Source: Desulfotomaculum sp.
Lineage (GTDB): Bacteria > Bacillota > Desulfotomaculia > Desulfotomaculales > Desulfohalotomaculaceae
Direction: 5' to 3'
Assembly (NCBI GenBank): GCA_021129815.1
Contig: JAJOKN010000068.1
Location: 20,105-33,860 of the forward strand
Length of the DNA: 13,756 nt
Positions 1 to 7,568 of this stretch are shown here, one piece after another. The first letter of the stretch is position 1. Each line of letters begins with the position of its first letter. Under the pieces are notes generated by a model. That model was not told the origin of the DNA. It made no database searches and was given only the letters and a program-made list of their open reading frames with translations. The translations under genes and the position numbers were made by a program.

Positions 1-60
1 ATTTTACTATATGCAATGTTGAAAGAAGAAGTGCACATACAAACAATAAAAAAACATTAA
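1..60 (+). CDS. Possible 3' end of a convergent gene (partial, unidentified)
   Basis: A plus-strand frame is open from the window edge for 19 codons and ends in TAA at 58-60. The visible tail reads ILLYAMLKEEVHIQTIKKH, a protein-like mix of hydrophobic and charged residues. Its stop lies in the TTAA that also gives dapB its stop on the other strand, a common arrangement for tail-to-tail genes. The piece is too short to name, and 19 open codons could arise by chance in such AT-rich DNA. The sequence left of the window would settle it. Confidence 0.28.
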   Translation: MLLYAMLKEEVHIQTIKKH

Positions 61-851
61 AAAATTAAGTTTTCTAGTCCATAAACCATCTCATTGATAT
101 TCATTACCTTCCTAATACCCATAAGCAACCCTGGCATAAAAGCTTTTCTAGAAATAGCATCATGTCTTATAACTAGAGTTTGTCCTACACCACCAAAAAT
201 CACTTCTTGGTGTGCAACATACCCGGGTAACCTTACGCTATGAATGCGCATTCCCTTAAAGTTCCCACCTCTTACCCCATCAATTTTTTCATATTCCTCA
301 CTACACCCCTGCTTCATATCACCTCTAACATCGGCAAGTACTTCAGCAGTTCTAAGTGCTGTTCCTGATGGTGCATCTATTTTTTGATCATGATGCATTT
401 CAATAATTTCCACATCTGGAAAATACCTCGCTGCCATAGCTGAAAACTTAATCATCAATAACGCTCCAATAGCAAAATTTGGAGCAATCAAACCTCCCAA
501 CTGCTTTTTTGCAGCCATAACTTTTAGTTCTCTGATCTGGTCCTCAGATAAACCTGTTGTTCCAACCACTGGCCGCACACCACAAGCTATAGCTGTTTTG
601 ACATTATCAAATACTACATTTGGGTTTGTAAAATCAACCATTACATCTGGCGCACTTTCCTGTAGTACATCCTTTAAATTGTTATTTATTACAACATTTA
701 CATTTTCTATGCCAAGAACTTCACCTAATTTTCTCCCAACACACTTTGTATCCAAAGCTCCAACCAACATCATGTCTGCAGTATTTAAAACTGCTCGACA
801 TGACTCCTGACCCATTTTCCCTAATGCTCCTGAAATAACTACTTTAATCAA
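57..851 (-). CDS. dapB: 4-hydroxy-tetrahydrodipicolinate reductase DapB
   Basis: DapB carries out the NAD(P)H-dependent reduction of the DapA product to tetrahydrodipicolinate in the cytoplasm, on the route to lysine, meso-diaminopimelate for peptidoglycan and, in spore formers, dipicolinate. The 264 residues are the usual full length. An N-terminal Rossmann domain shows the GxxGxxG loop (G8, G11, G14) and GTTG at 97-100. The C-terminal domain carries the signature EMHHDQKIDAPSGTA (151-165), with the catalytic His153 and Lys157 of the E-x-H-x3-K-x-D-x-P-S-G-T pattern. The start is TTG at 849-851, with AAGGAGAG about 9-11 nt upstream; no ATG fits. It lies 222 nt after a broken membrane ORF and has its own promoter, so it is probably transcribed apart from the pnp unit. 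Neither dapA nor dapG is in the window. Confidence 0.97.
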   Translation of the reverse strand: MIKVVISGALGKMGQESCRAVLNTADMMLVGALDTKCVGRKLGEVLGIENVNVVINNNLKDVLQESAPDVMVDFTNPNVVFDNVKTAIACGVRPVVGTTGLSEDQIRELKVMAAKKQLGGLIAPNFAIGALLMIKFSAMAARYFPDVEIIEMHHDQKIDAPSGTALRTAEVLADVRGDMKQGCSEEYEKIDGVRGGNFKGMRIHSVRLPGYVAHQEVIFGGVGQTLVIRHDAISRKAFMPGLLMGIRKVMNINEMVYGLENLIF

Positions 852-912
852 GTTCTTCGTCTCTCCTTAAAATACTTAAATTGCTTGCTGTTAGAGCTAC
901 TTGTGCTTAATT

Positions 913-939
913 ATTCTATAATTGCACCTAACTTGTCAA
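913..939 (-). promoter_or_regulatory. Putative sigma-A promoter of dapB
   Basis: A perfect -35 TTGACA (934-939) is followed after 15 nt by TAGAAT (913-918, one mismatch to TATAAT). The spacer is shorter than the usual 17, which is the main doubt. Transcription would start near 906 and give a leader of about 55 nt ending in the AAGGAGAG site of dapB. I see no lysine riboswitch or T-box core in so short a leader. Confidence 0.5.
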
Positions 940-1073
940 CCCCTATGCTTCAACCAGCCTATAAATAAAGGCTTACATGTAGATTCAATCTTCAAACAAC
1001 TACTTCAGTGTAGATTTTATACTTTACTGTTATTATTATACAGGATGCTTTTCAAATTACTTTAAAAATCTCA

Positions 1074-1398
1074 CTAAAATTTATCAAAAATTCGCAAAAT
1101 GAAAGGCTGAACAACAGCTAGTAAAAGAGATATAAATGCAATTGGCTCTACATATATCCCTACAAGTTCAACTTTTTCAGGTATATCTATCTTCAAAAAA
1201 TCAATTAACATAATTACACAAACATAAATACCGCCTGCAGTCCCCACTAAATCAGCAAGAGCAGAAGAAAATAAAAAAGTTGTCGAATCCTCAAGTGATA
1301 ACTGTCTATTCCCAATACGCTTAAAAAATTTTCGCTTAATAAAAACACGCTCTCGTATAGATAAGCATTATAATTATCATTGTGAAAAACATCTTCAT
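1074..1398 (-). pseudogene. Frameshifted small membrane-protein gene, unidentified
   Basis: A minus-strand frame is open from 1367 to a TAG at 1074-1076 (97 codons) but has no ATG, GTG or TTG near its beginning. The in-frame codon just before it is TAA (1368-1370). In the next frame an ATG at 1396-1398 opens MKMFFTMIIIM and stops at 1336-1338. One +1 shift between 1338 and 1370, for instance in the T5 run at 1341-1345, would join them into about 107 residues. The product would have a basic stretch (RERVFIKRKFFKR) and two likely membrane helices: one starting around FLFSSALADLVGTAGG, the other including VEPIAFISLLLAVVQPFIL, joined by a charged loop (KIDIPEKVE). No strong ribosome site precedes the ATG. 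I do not recognise the family. It could be a decaying gene, a sequencing error, or a chance open frame. Confidence 0.42.
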
Positions 1399-1440
1399 GC
1401 TATTATACTATTAAATTCAAATGCTTAATATTCTAACTGA

Positions 1441-2703
1441 TTAAAATAATTTATTCAACATAAGCTCAAAATCATCACAATCCTGCCACATACCAACAGC
1501 GCTAATGGAAAAATGATCCGGCTTAAACATATCAAATGCCACACGCTTTATATCATCATTAGTCACCTTATATATTTTTTGAATAATTTCATCTACACTT
1601 AAAACTTTACCTAAATATATCTCAGATCTTCCAAGTCTGCTCATTCTAGTATTAATATTTTCTAACGAGAGCAAAAGATTGCCTTTAAACTGATCCTTAG
1701 CCCTTTTTAGTTCACACTCAGATATGCCATGCTGTGAAATATCATTTAATTCTTCTAGTATTAATTCTATCACCTTATTTATATTATGTTTAGATAAACC
1801 CGTATAGATACCAAATAGTCCTGTGTCATGATAAGAGCTATGATAGGAATAAACAGAATACACTAAGCCCCGCTGTTCGCGTATTTTTTGAAATAATCTA
1901 GAAGATACTCCTCCACCTAGTATTATATTCATAATTTGTACAGCATATATATCCTCATGTTTCAATCTATACCCGGGAGTACCAATAACCATATGTACTT
2001 GCTCGGTATCCTTATCACGACATATAAAATCTCTTTTAACCTCAGGAGGATAAACTAAATGCTTTCTTTTGCTTGCTCTTACTTTGCCAAAAGCCGACTC
2101 TATTTTTTCTACAACTTCTTCGTGTTTTATATTCCCTGCAATAGTCACTATTATATTATCAGCTGTATAATGCTTATTGTAATAATCCAACAAGTCATTT
2201 CGACTGAGTAGCGCTACAGTTTCCTTGCTGCCAATAACTGGTCGCCCCAATGGATGATCATGCCAAATTGCTTTTGTAAAAATATCATGTACCAGCTCAT
2301 CTGGAGTATCTTCACACATTTTAATCTCTTCAATGATCACATTTCTCTCTCGTTCTAAATCTTCTTTGGAAAACAAAGACTCAAATAGCATGTCTGAAAG
2401 CAAATCTATTGCTAAATCAAGATGTTCGTCCAAAACCTTGGCATAATAACAAGTATATTCTTTAGTAGTAAAAGCATTTAAATTACCACCAACAGCATCT
2501 AACTCTTCAGCAATTGCCTTAGCTGAACGCCTTTTAGTTCCTTTAAACATCATATGCTCAATAAAATGCGAAATACCACTGTTATCATCTGATTCATAAC
2601 GTGAACCTGAATTGATCCAGACACCAATAGCAACTGAACGAACGTACGGGATTTCTTCCGATAAAATACGCACTCCATTTTCCAAAATAGTTTTTTGATA
2701 CAT
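1441..2703 (-). CDS. M16 family zinc metallopeptidase (MlpA/YmxG-like, pitrilysin superfamily)
   Basis: This is a cytoplasmic zinc peptidase of the processing-peptidase-like M16 group, close in pattern to Bacillus MlpA (YmxG), which is also encoded downstream of pnp. The inverted zinc motif HFIEH is at 46-50, and the third ligand is Glu126 in NVIIEEIK, the expected 76 residues later. The second half has the degenerate M16 domain, with SSRLFQKIREQRGLVYSVYS supplying the conserved Arg and Tyr region. The 420 residues are full length, with no signal peptide or membrane segment. The ATG at 2701-2703 follows GGGGGT at a rather long spacing of about 11 nt. It sits 30 nt after a 43-codon ORF and most likely depends on transcription from the rpsO promoter through pnp. 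Its physiological substrate cannot be told from sequence. Confidence 0.93.
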   Translation of the reverse strand: MYQKTILENGVRILSEEIPYVRSVAIGVWINSGSRYESDDNSGISHFIEHMMFKGTKRRSAKAIAEELDAVGGNLNAFTTKEYTCYYAKVLDEHLDLAIDLLSDMLFESLFSKEDLERERNVIIEEIKMCEDTPDELVHDIFTKAIWHDHPLGRPVIGSKETVALLSRNDLLDYYNKHYTADNIIVTIAGNIKHEEVVEKIESAFGKVRASKRKHLVYPPEVKRDFICRDKDTEQVHMVIGTPGYRLKHEDIYAVQIMNIILGGGVSSRLFQKIREQRGLVYSVYSYHSSYHDTGLFGIYTGLSKHNINKVIELILEELNDISQHGISECELKRAKDQFKGNLLLSLENINTRMSRLGRSEIYLGKVLSVDEIIQKIYKVTNDDIKRVAFDMFKPDHFSISAVGMWQDCDDFELMLNKLF

Positions 2704-2733
2704 GTGCTAAACTAACCCCCATTAATTGCAAAA

Positions 2734-2865
2734 CTAACTATATAAAAACGTTAAAACTGGTTGTTCTCTCACAAAATTAATACTAAATCCCACTATAAAT
2801 AAAATTACTATCGTCACAACAAAAAATTTCAAAGCAAAATTAAAATTTGCATAAAAAACATTCAT
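2734..2865 (-). CDS. 43-aa single-span membrane ORF; possible remnant of a ylxY/pdaB-type deacetylase
   Basis: An ATG at 2863-2865 opens 43 codons ending in TAG at 2734-2736. A strong AAGGGGAG lies upstream, at a longish spacing of 14 nt. The protein begins MNVFYANFNFALKFF, then has one hydrophobic helix (about residues 11-31) and ends with a short polar tail including FVREQP. It lies between pnp and the M16 peptidase. In Bacillus subtilis that place is held by ylxY, a polysaccharide-deacetylase family gene, and the N-terminal anchor here resembles the start of such proteins as I recall them. The catalytic NodB domain is absent and only 30 nt remain before the next gene. So it is either a truncated remnant or an independent small membrane protein; I cannot tell which. 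Confidence 0.45.
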   Translation of the reverse strand: MNVFYANFNFALKFFVVTIVILFIVGFSINFVREQPVLTFLYS

Positions 2866-2942
2866 TATAGATATACCAGCTCCCCTTATTTATATATAAA
2901 AATTTATTCAATAAGAGTAGTCCAGTACATCAATAAATAATG

Positions 2943-5120
2943 TCATTTCTGAAAATATTTTTTAGGCTTTCTATTATTAGCATTTGCATTTTCATCAATA
3001 TCTCCAAGAGCATCTTTTCTGGATAATCTCAACCTCCCTAAATTATCATAACCTAACACTTTGACAATAATGATATCTCCTTCTTTAACTACATTTTCTA
3101 CCCGATCCACTCTTCTATGAGATAGCTGAGATATGTGTACCAAACCTTCTTTACCCGGAATCCCTGCTATGCCAGAGCTGATTTCTACAATAGCGCCGAA
3201 ATCAGTCGTCCTTATTACACGCGCTGTACACATCTGTCCCGGCTCAATGTCTTTTGTCAAGGCTTCTATATATTTAGAAGCTTTCTTGCCCGCTTCTCTA
3301 TTTACAGCAGATATAAATATGCGGCCGTCATCTTCTATGTCAATTTCAGCACCAGTTTCTTCAATAATGCGTTTTATGGTTTTACCCCCTGGCCCAATGA
3401 TATCTCGAATTTTATCAGGATGTACCTGCATGCTTATAATAGCAGGCGCATATTGAGAAATTTCAGGATGCGGTTTTGAAATAACAGCTGTCATTTTATC
3501 CAGAATATACAATCTTCCCTTTTTAGCCTGCAATAACGCCTTTTCAAAAATTTCCTTATTTATGCCAGCAATTTTTATATCCATTTGCAATGCAGTTATT
3601 CCTTTAGCAGTACCTGCTACTTTAAAATCCATATCTCCTAGCGCATCTTCTATTCCTTGTATATCTGAAAGTATGACAAATTCATCTTCTTCCTTTATAA
3701 GTCCCATAGCTATTCCTGATACAGGTGCTTTGATCTTAACGCCAGCGTCCATCAATGCAAGGCAACTTCCGCACACGCTTCCCATAGAACTAGAACCATT
3801 GGATTCCAACACTTCAGAAACAACTCTTATAGTATATGGAAATTCATCTTCTGACGGCAGCACTGGAAGCAAAGCCCGCTCTGCCAAAGCACCATGACCA
3901 ATCTCACGCCTTCCAGGTGAGCGCATAGCTCTAGTTTCACCAGTGCTATATGGTGGAAAATTATAATGATGCATATACCTCTTAGTTTCCTCGATCATAA
4001 GGCCATCAAGTATCTGCTCTTCGCTGATTCTTCCCAGCGTAGCTACTGATAAAATTTGAGTCTGGCCTCGGGTAAATAAGCCTGAACCATGCGGTCTTGG
4101 CAGTATTCCAACTTCTACGCTTATTGGACGTATTTCATCAACAGCTCTGCCATCAATGCGAATCCTGTCTTTTATAATCATTTTGCGCATTATCTTTTTT
4201 TGCCGCTCATGCATTATCTCTTTTATATCCGGCAGCACTTCTTCTCCATATTCTTCTAAAAACTCAAGCGCTATGCTTTCCTCAATTTCGCTGAATAAAT
4301 CTTCTCGTTCCTTTTTAGACAATCGTTCTCTAGCACACTTCTCAATGGCCTCAGAAAAGCGCTTGTCTGCCAAGCTTATAACTTTTTGCTCCAATTCACT
4401 GTCGATCTCATGTTTTTCTATTTCTATCTTTTCCTTAGCTAGCCCTTTTTGCAACGCTTCTTCACGAAATTCTTTTATAAATTCTACAATTTCTTTTACA
4501 ATCTCATGCCCATACATAATTCCTTCAAGCACAATATTTTCTGGAATTTCATTCATTCCAGCTTCTACCATCATTATGGCATTATCAGTACCTGCTACTA
4601 CCAAGTGCATGCTGCTTTGCTGTTGTTGTTCAACTGTAGGATTGGTAATGAATTTTTCACCTATTCTACCTACTATAACACCACCAATAGGGCCGTTAAA
4701 CGGTATATCAGAAATGTGAAGTGCAGCTGACGCGCCCACCATTGCGGCAATCTCTGGAGAATTATCTAAATCCACTGACAATATAGTAGCAATAATCTGC
4801 ACTTCGTTCCTCATGCGCTTATCAAAAAGCGGCCTTATAGGCCTATCGATAAGCCTAGCTGACAATATAGCTTGTTCACTCGGACGCCCTTCTCGCTTTA
4901 TAAAACTTCCCGGAATTTTACCTGCTGCATATAGCCTTTCCTCATAATCTACTGTAAGAGGGAAAAAATCTATTCCTTCGCGAGGCGTTTTAGACATAGT
5001 TGCTGTAGTGAGCACTACAGTTTCTCCATACTGAACAAGAACTGAGCCATTTGCTTGTTTTGCTAATCTTCCTGTTTCTAAAATCATGTTGCGTCCACCT
5101 ATATTTATTTTTTTCAGCAT
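2943..5120 (-). CDS. pnp: Polyribonucleotide nucleotidyltransferase (PNPase)
   Basis: PNPase is a trimeric 3'-5' phosphorolytic exoribonuclease that degrades mRNA and releases nucleoside diphosphates. The 725 residues show the full family order: first RNase PH domain (about 10-145, with FIKREGRP at 73-80 in the RNA-entry loop), an alpha-helical domain (about 235-315), the catalytic second RNase PH domain (about 320-550), a KH domain with GPGGKTIKRI (576-585), and an S1 domain (about 628-702). Catalytic features are SNGSSS (440-445, phosphate binding) and Asp492, Asp498 and Lys500 in EDALGDMDFK. I start it at ATG 5118-5120, 10 nt after AAGGAGG. Two TTG codons just upstream are in frame but sit closer to that site. 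No promoter fits in the 59 nt after rpsO, so expression needs read-through of the hairpin at 5151-5176. Confidence 0.97.
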   Translation of the reverse strand: MLKKINIGGRNMILETGRLAKQANGSVLVQYGETVVLTTATMSKTPREGIDFFPLTVDYEERLYAAGKIPGSFIKREGRPSEQAILSARLIDRPIRPLFDKRMRNEVQIIATILSVDLDNSPEIAAMVGASAALHISDIPFNGPIGGVIVGRIGEKFITNPTVEQQQQSSMHLVVAGTDNAIMMVEAGMNEIPENIVLEGIMYGHEIVKEIVEFIKEFREEALQKGLAKEKIEIEKHEIDSELEQKVISLADKRFSEAIEKCARERLSKKEREDLFSEIEESIALEFLEEYGEEVLPDIKEIMHERQKKIMRKMIIKDRIRIDGRAVDEIRPISVEVGILPRPHGSGLFTRGQTQILSVATLGRISEEQILDGLMIEETKRYMHHYNFPPYSTGETRAMRSPGRREIGHGALAERALLPVLPSEDEFPYTIRVVSEVLESNGSSSMGSVCGSCLALMDAGVKIKAPVSGIAMGLIKEEDEFVILSDIQGIEDALGDMDFKVAGTAKGITALQMDIKIAGINKEIFEKALLQAKKGRLYILDKMTAVISKPHPEISQYAPAIISMQVHPDKIRDIIGPGGKTIKRIIEETGAEIDIEDDGRIFISAVNREAGKKASKYIEALTKDIEPGQMCTARVIRTTDFGAIVEISSGIAGIPGKEGLVHISQLSHRRVDRVENVVKEGDIIIVKVLGYDNLGRLRLSRKDALGDIDENANANNRKPKKYFQK

Positions 5121-5150
5121 CAACAAAATACCTCCTTAACAAAATATGTT

Positions 5151-5176
5151 AAAAAAAGCGGGGTTTAAACCCGCTT
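5151..5176 (-). terminator. Terminator-like hairpin between rpsO and pnp
   Basis: Four nucleotides after the rpsO stop the RNA reads AAGCGGG, a 7-nt loop, CCCGCTT and a run of seven Ts in all. The arms pair perfectly and the U tract gives a classical intrinsic terminator. It also lies about 15 nt upstream of the pnp ribosome-binding site, with no room for a promoter in between. It therefore probably works as a partial terminator or attenuator that lowers pnp relative to rpsO, and it could also be an RNA-processing site. Confidence 0.85.
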
Positions 5177-5179
5177 CTA

Positions 5180-5449
5180 TTATTTGCGCAAATTCAATTT
5201 TTCAACAATATCTTTGTATCGCTCAAAAGAACGATCACGCAAGTAATTTAAAAGAGCCCTGCGCTGACCTACCATCTTCAAAAGCCCTCGCCTAGAGTGA
5301 TGATCCTTTTTGTGCACTTTCAAATGCTCTGTGAGTTGATTTATGCGTTCTGTAAGCAGAGCAATTTGCACTTCAGGTGATCCTGTATCATTTTCATTGA
5401 TCCTGTACTTCTCAATAATTTCTCGCTTTTTTTCAGGGCTTAATGCCAC
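5180..5449 (-). CDS. rpsO: 30S ribosomal protein S15
   Basis: S15 is a primary 16S rRNA-binding protein of the 30S platform; it binds the helix 20-22 three-way junction and helps form an intersubunit bridge. With the start chosen here it has 89 residues, the standard length. Conserved blocks are DTGSPEVQ (21-28) and HKKDHHSRRGL (46-56), the main rRNA contact loop, followed by LLKMVGQRR. I use GTG at 5447-5449 because AGGAGG ends 9 nt before it. An in-frame GTG at 5456-5458 overlaps that ribosome site and would add three residues not seen in the family. The gene has its own promoter and a structured leader (separate entries), and a terminator-like hairpin follows directly. Confidence 0.97.
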   Translation of the reverse strand: MALSPEKKREIIEKYRINENDTGSPEVQIALLTERINQLTEHLKVHKKDHHSRRGLLKMVGQRRALLNYLRDRSFERYKDIVEKLNLRK

Positions 5450-5479
5450 TAAAAACACCTCCTTTTAACATTCAAATCG

Positions 5480-5529
5480 CTGCCAGCCAAGCAAAATCGT
5501 CGGAGTAAATCGAATTTCCTAGCTGACAG
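5480..5529 (-). promoter_or_regulatory. Candidate S15 autoregulatory structure in the rpsO leader
   Basis: In the transcript CUGUCAGC (5529 to 5522) pairs over eight positions with GCUGGCAG (5487 to 5480). The pair U5526-G5483 is a wobble next to C5525-G5484. A G-U pair beside a G-C pair is the known S15 recognition feature in 16S rRNA helix 22 and in several rpsO leaders. The 34-nt enclosed segment can form a small AAAU-UCG-AUUU hairpin and exposes CUCC (5505 to 5502), which could pair with GGAG of the ribosome site about 40 nt downstream. The stem is seen in the sequence. S15 binding and the pseudoknot are inference. Confidence 0.45.
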
Positions 5530-5570
5530 TTCAAATCACAAAACTTTGCATACATATACACACAACACAC

Positions 5571-5599
5571 ATTTTAGCATAAAGTTTAAAAAGTGTAAA
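5571..5599 (-). promoter_or_regulatory. Putative sigma-A promoter of the rpsO-pnp unit
   Basis: TTTACA (5594-5599) and TAAAAT (5571-5576) are exactly 17 nt apart, and TGC directly before the -10 makes an extended -10 element. The -35 begins 6 nt after the ribF stop. Transcription would start near 5564, giving an rpsO leader of about 115 nt. A perfect 7-bp inverted repeat, AAAGTTT and AAACTTT with a 9-nt centre (5581-5603), covers the -35 and most of the spacer. Confidence 0.7.
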
Positions 5600-5605
5600 C
5601 TTTGC

Positions 5606-6559
5606 TCACATTAAAACAACCTTTTGAACTCTCCTCGCAAGCTGCACATCGCATTTAATTTGGTCAACTAACTCATCTACTGAATTGAATTTCCTTTCAT
5701 CTCTAATTCGCCGCATAAACTTTACTTTGATATATTTCTTATACACATCTCCCTGAAAGTCCAATATATGTACTTCCAAGCTAGGTTTTTTACATGCCCT
5801 ATTCACCCCATTATCAAATGTGGGCTTACAGCCTATGTTTGCTACTCCAACATAACTGCTATTTTCAATCTCTGCTATAACAACATACACACCATTTTGG
5901 GGCAGCAATATGTCATCTAACAAGTCCACGTTAGCAGTGGGAAATCCGATCTTTTTACCGATGCCATCACCAGCTCTCACCACGCCATCAACAAAGTGCT
6001 CTCTCCCTAAAAATCTGTTAGCAAGCTCTATCTTCCCATCCATCAGCATTTTGCGTATAACAGTGCTGCTGACTACTTGTCCATCAATTGTAACCGGAGG
6101 AATTATCTTCAACTCATACCCATACTTTAAAGCAAATTGTTCGATTGTTTTAGGGGTGCCTGTGCCTCGGTAACCAAATGTATAATTATATCCCACCACT
6201 ACCGAACGCACAGAAAGCTCATTATATAAAACCTCCTCGATAAATTCTTCTGGTGCGAGTTTAGCAAAATCGAGGTTAAATGGAATAGAAATCATGAGAT
6301 CAATGCCAAGACTCTCCATTTCTTCTGCTTTATGCTGCTGAGATAAGAGCCTTGGTGGTGCATTTTTAGAATCAAGTACAGCTAAAGGACATGGATTAAA
6401 AGTAATTATAGCTGCTGTGCCACTTAGTTCCTTAGCTGTATCAACCACTTCTTTTACTAGCTTTTTATGCCCGATATGAATGCCGTCAAAATTTCCTAGT
6501 CCCACTACAATATTGCAAAATTTTTCCTTTAAGCCTTTATAAGAATTAGTCACAATCAT
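5606..6559 (-). CDS. ribF: Bifunctional riboflavin kinase / FMN adenylyltransferase
   Basis: RibF converts riboflavin to FMN and FMN to FAD using ATP, in the cytoplasm. The N-terminal half is the nucleotidyltransferase-fold FAD synthetase, with GNFDGIHIGH (22-31, the HxGH-type ATP-binding motif) and SSTVIR (164-169, an ISSTxIR-like motif). The C-terminal riboflavin kinase domain begins near GREHFVDGVV (185-194), has the kinase motif PTAN (207-210) and ends in a basic helix. The 317 residues are a normal length. The ATG follows the truB stop with no spacer (TAA then ATG), which suggests translational coupling; GGAT about 10 nt upstream lies inside the end of truB. The truB-ribF order is common in bacteria. 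The gene ends 7 nt before the rpsO -35 and no terminator is seen. Confidence 0.96.
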   Translation of the reverse strand: MIVTNSYKGLKEKFCNIVVGLGNFDGIHIGHKKLVKEVVDTAKELSGTAAIITFNPCPLAVLDSKNAPPRLLSQQHKAEEMESLGIDLMISIPFNLDFAKLAPEEFIEEVLYNELSVRSVVVGYNYTFGYRGTGTPKTIEQFALKYGYELKIIPPVTIDGQVVSSTVIRKMLMDGKIELANRFLGREHFVDGVVRAGDGIGKKIGFPTANVDLLDDILLPQNGVYVVIAEIENSSYVGVANIGCKPTFDNGVNRACKKPSLEVHILDFQGDVYKKYIKVKFMRRIRDERKFNSVDELVDQIKCDVQLARRVQKVVLM

Positions 6560-7495
6560 TTAAATGTCATCCTTTACATCTACGTTTACAAATACAGGTT
6601 TAAATAATATTTTACTCGATTTTTCATCGAGCTGCACTGTGGCAAGTGCAATAAGCTCATCATTCATTTTAAGCCTGATCAACTGCCCTTCCTTTAGGTT
6701 TTCTGGCTTTTTATGCACACCCTTTAAATAAAGCTTTGCACCAGAAATAACTGATTTAAAAGCACTAGGCTTTATAAAGACCTCTGGATAATCTTTTAAA
6801 GCTTCATCAATGCTGATCAATAAAGCATCAGGAGAGCTCGATTTAACAAAATCGTCTAGTCTTATAGCGTTTTCTATTTTAAAGTTACCCACAGCTGTTC
6901 TAATCAAGGAAGCCATATGAGCTCCCACTTTTAACTTGTCTCCTATATCCTTGCACAACGTCCGTATATACGTGCCTTTAGAACATTCGACTTCAAACTT
7001 AGCTTTAGGATGCTTACTTCCCCATTCTTTAAATTCTAAAACTTTTATATCATATATTGTAACAGCGCGAGGAGTTCTTTCAATTTCTATACCTTTTCTA
7101 TGTAAATCATACAGCCTCCTCCCATGCACTTTCACAGCTGAAGCCATAGGAGGTATTTGCTTTATTTCGCCCTTAAAACTCATAGCTACACATACAAATT
7201 CTTCTTTCTTAACTTTCGATGCATCTTTAATTTGTAGCACTTTTCCCGATGAGTCTTCTGTATCTGTTGTTATTCCCAACACAATCTCTGCAACATAAAC
7301 TTTTGACTTAGCTGTAATGTATTGAGAAATCTTAGTGGCACGTCCGACACATATAGGTAAAACTCCAAAAGCATTTGGGTCAAGCGTGCCAGTATGACCA
7401 ACTTTTTTTATGCCGAGTTTCTTGCGCACAACATCAACTACATCATGTGATGTCATTCCAGCTGGCTTTATGATATTGATTATTCCCGATAACAT
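6560..7495 (-). CDS. truB: tRNA pseudouridine(55) synthase TruB
   Basis: TruB converts U55 in the T-arm of tRNAs to pseudouridine and also assists tRNA folding. The catalytic Asp39 lies in the family motif GHTGTLDP (33-40), after the N-terminal KPAGMTSHDVV (10-20). Further family segments are KGEIKQIPPMASAVKVHGRR, YDLHRKGIEIERTPR and CSKGTYIRTLCKDIG. The C-terminal part (from about 235) matches the small PUA-like extension of bacterial TruB, giving 311 residues. The ATG at 7493-7495 is preceded by TGGAGAAG with about 10 nt spacing. The 73-nt gap after nrnA is the longest inside this unit, but I see no convincing promoter or terminator in it. Confidence 0.96.
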   Translation of the reverse strand: MLSGIINIIKPAGMTSHDVVDVVRKKLGIKKVGHTGTLDPNAFGVLPICVGRATKISQYITAKSKVYVAEIVLGITTDTEDSSGKVLQIKDASKVKKEEFVCVAMSFKGEIKQIPPMASAVKVHGRRLYDLHRKGIEIERTPRAVTIYDIKVLEFKEWGSKHPKAKFEVECSKGTYIRTLCKDIGDKLKVGAHMASLIRTAVGNFKIENAIRLDDFVKSSSPDALLISIDEALKDYPEVFIKPSAFKSVISGAKLYLKGVHKKPENLKEGQLIRLKMNDELIALATVQLDEKSSKILFKPVFVNVDVKDDI

Positions 7496-7568
7496 TATAA
7501 CACTTCTCCAGATGAGTTTTATAACATAGTACCCGTTTGTTAAAATTTATAAAAACCACAACGAAAGC

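Noticed and set aside
1..60. Terminator after dapB
   Set aside because: T-rich stretches follow the stop but there is no GC-rich stem before them.
956..973. AGCCT/AGGCT hairpin with an 8-nt loop upstream of the dapB promoter
   Set aside because: Only five pairs and no T run on either strand; too weak to call a terminator or operator.
4156..4719. 187-codon plus-strand open frame inside pnp
   Set aside because: It lies antisense to a fully conserved stretch of PNPase, is rich in Ser, Ile and Phe as expected from the complement of Lys/Glu-rich coding sequence, and has no ribosome site.
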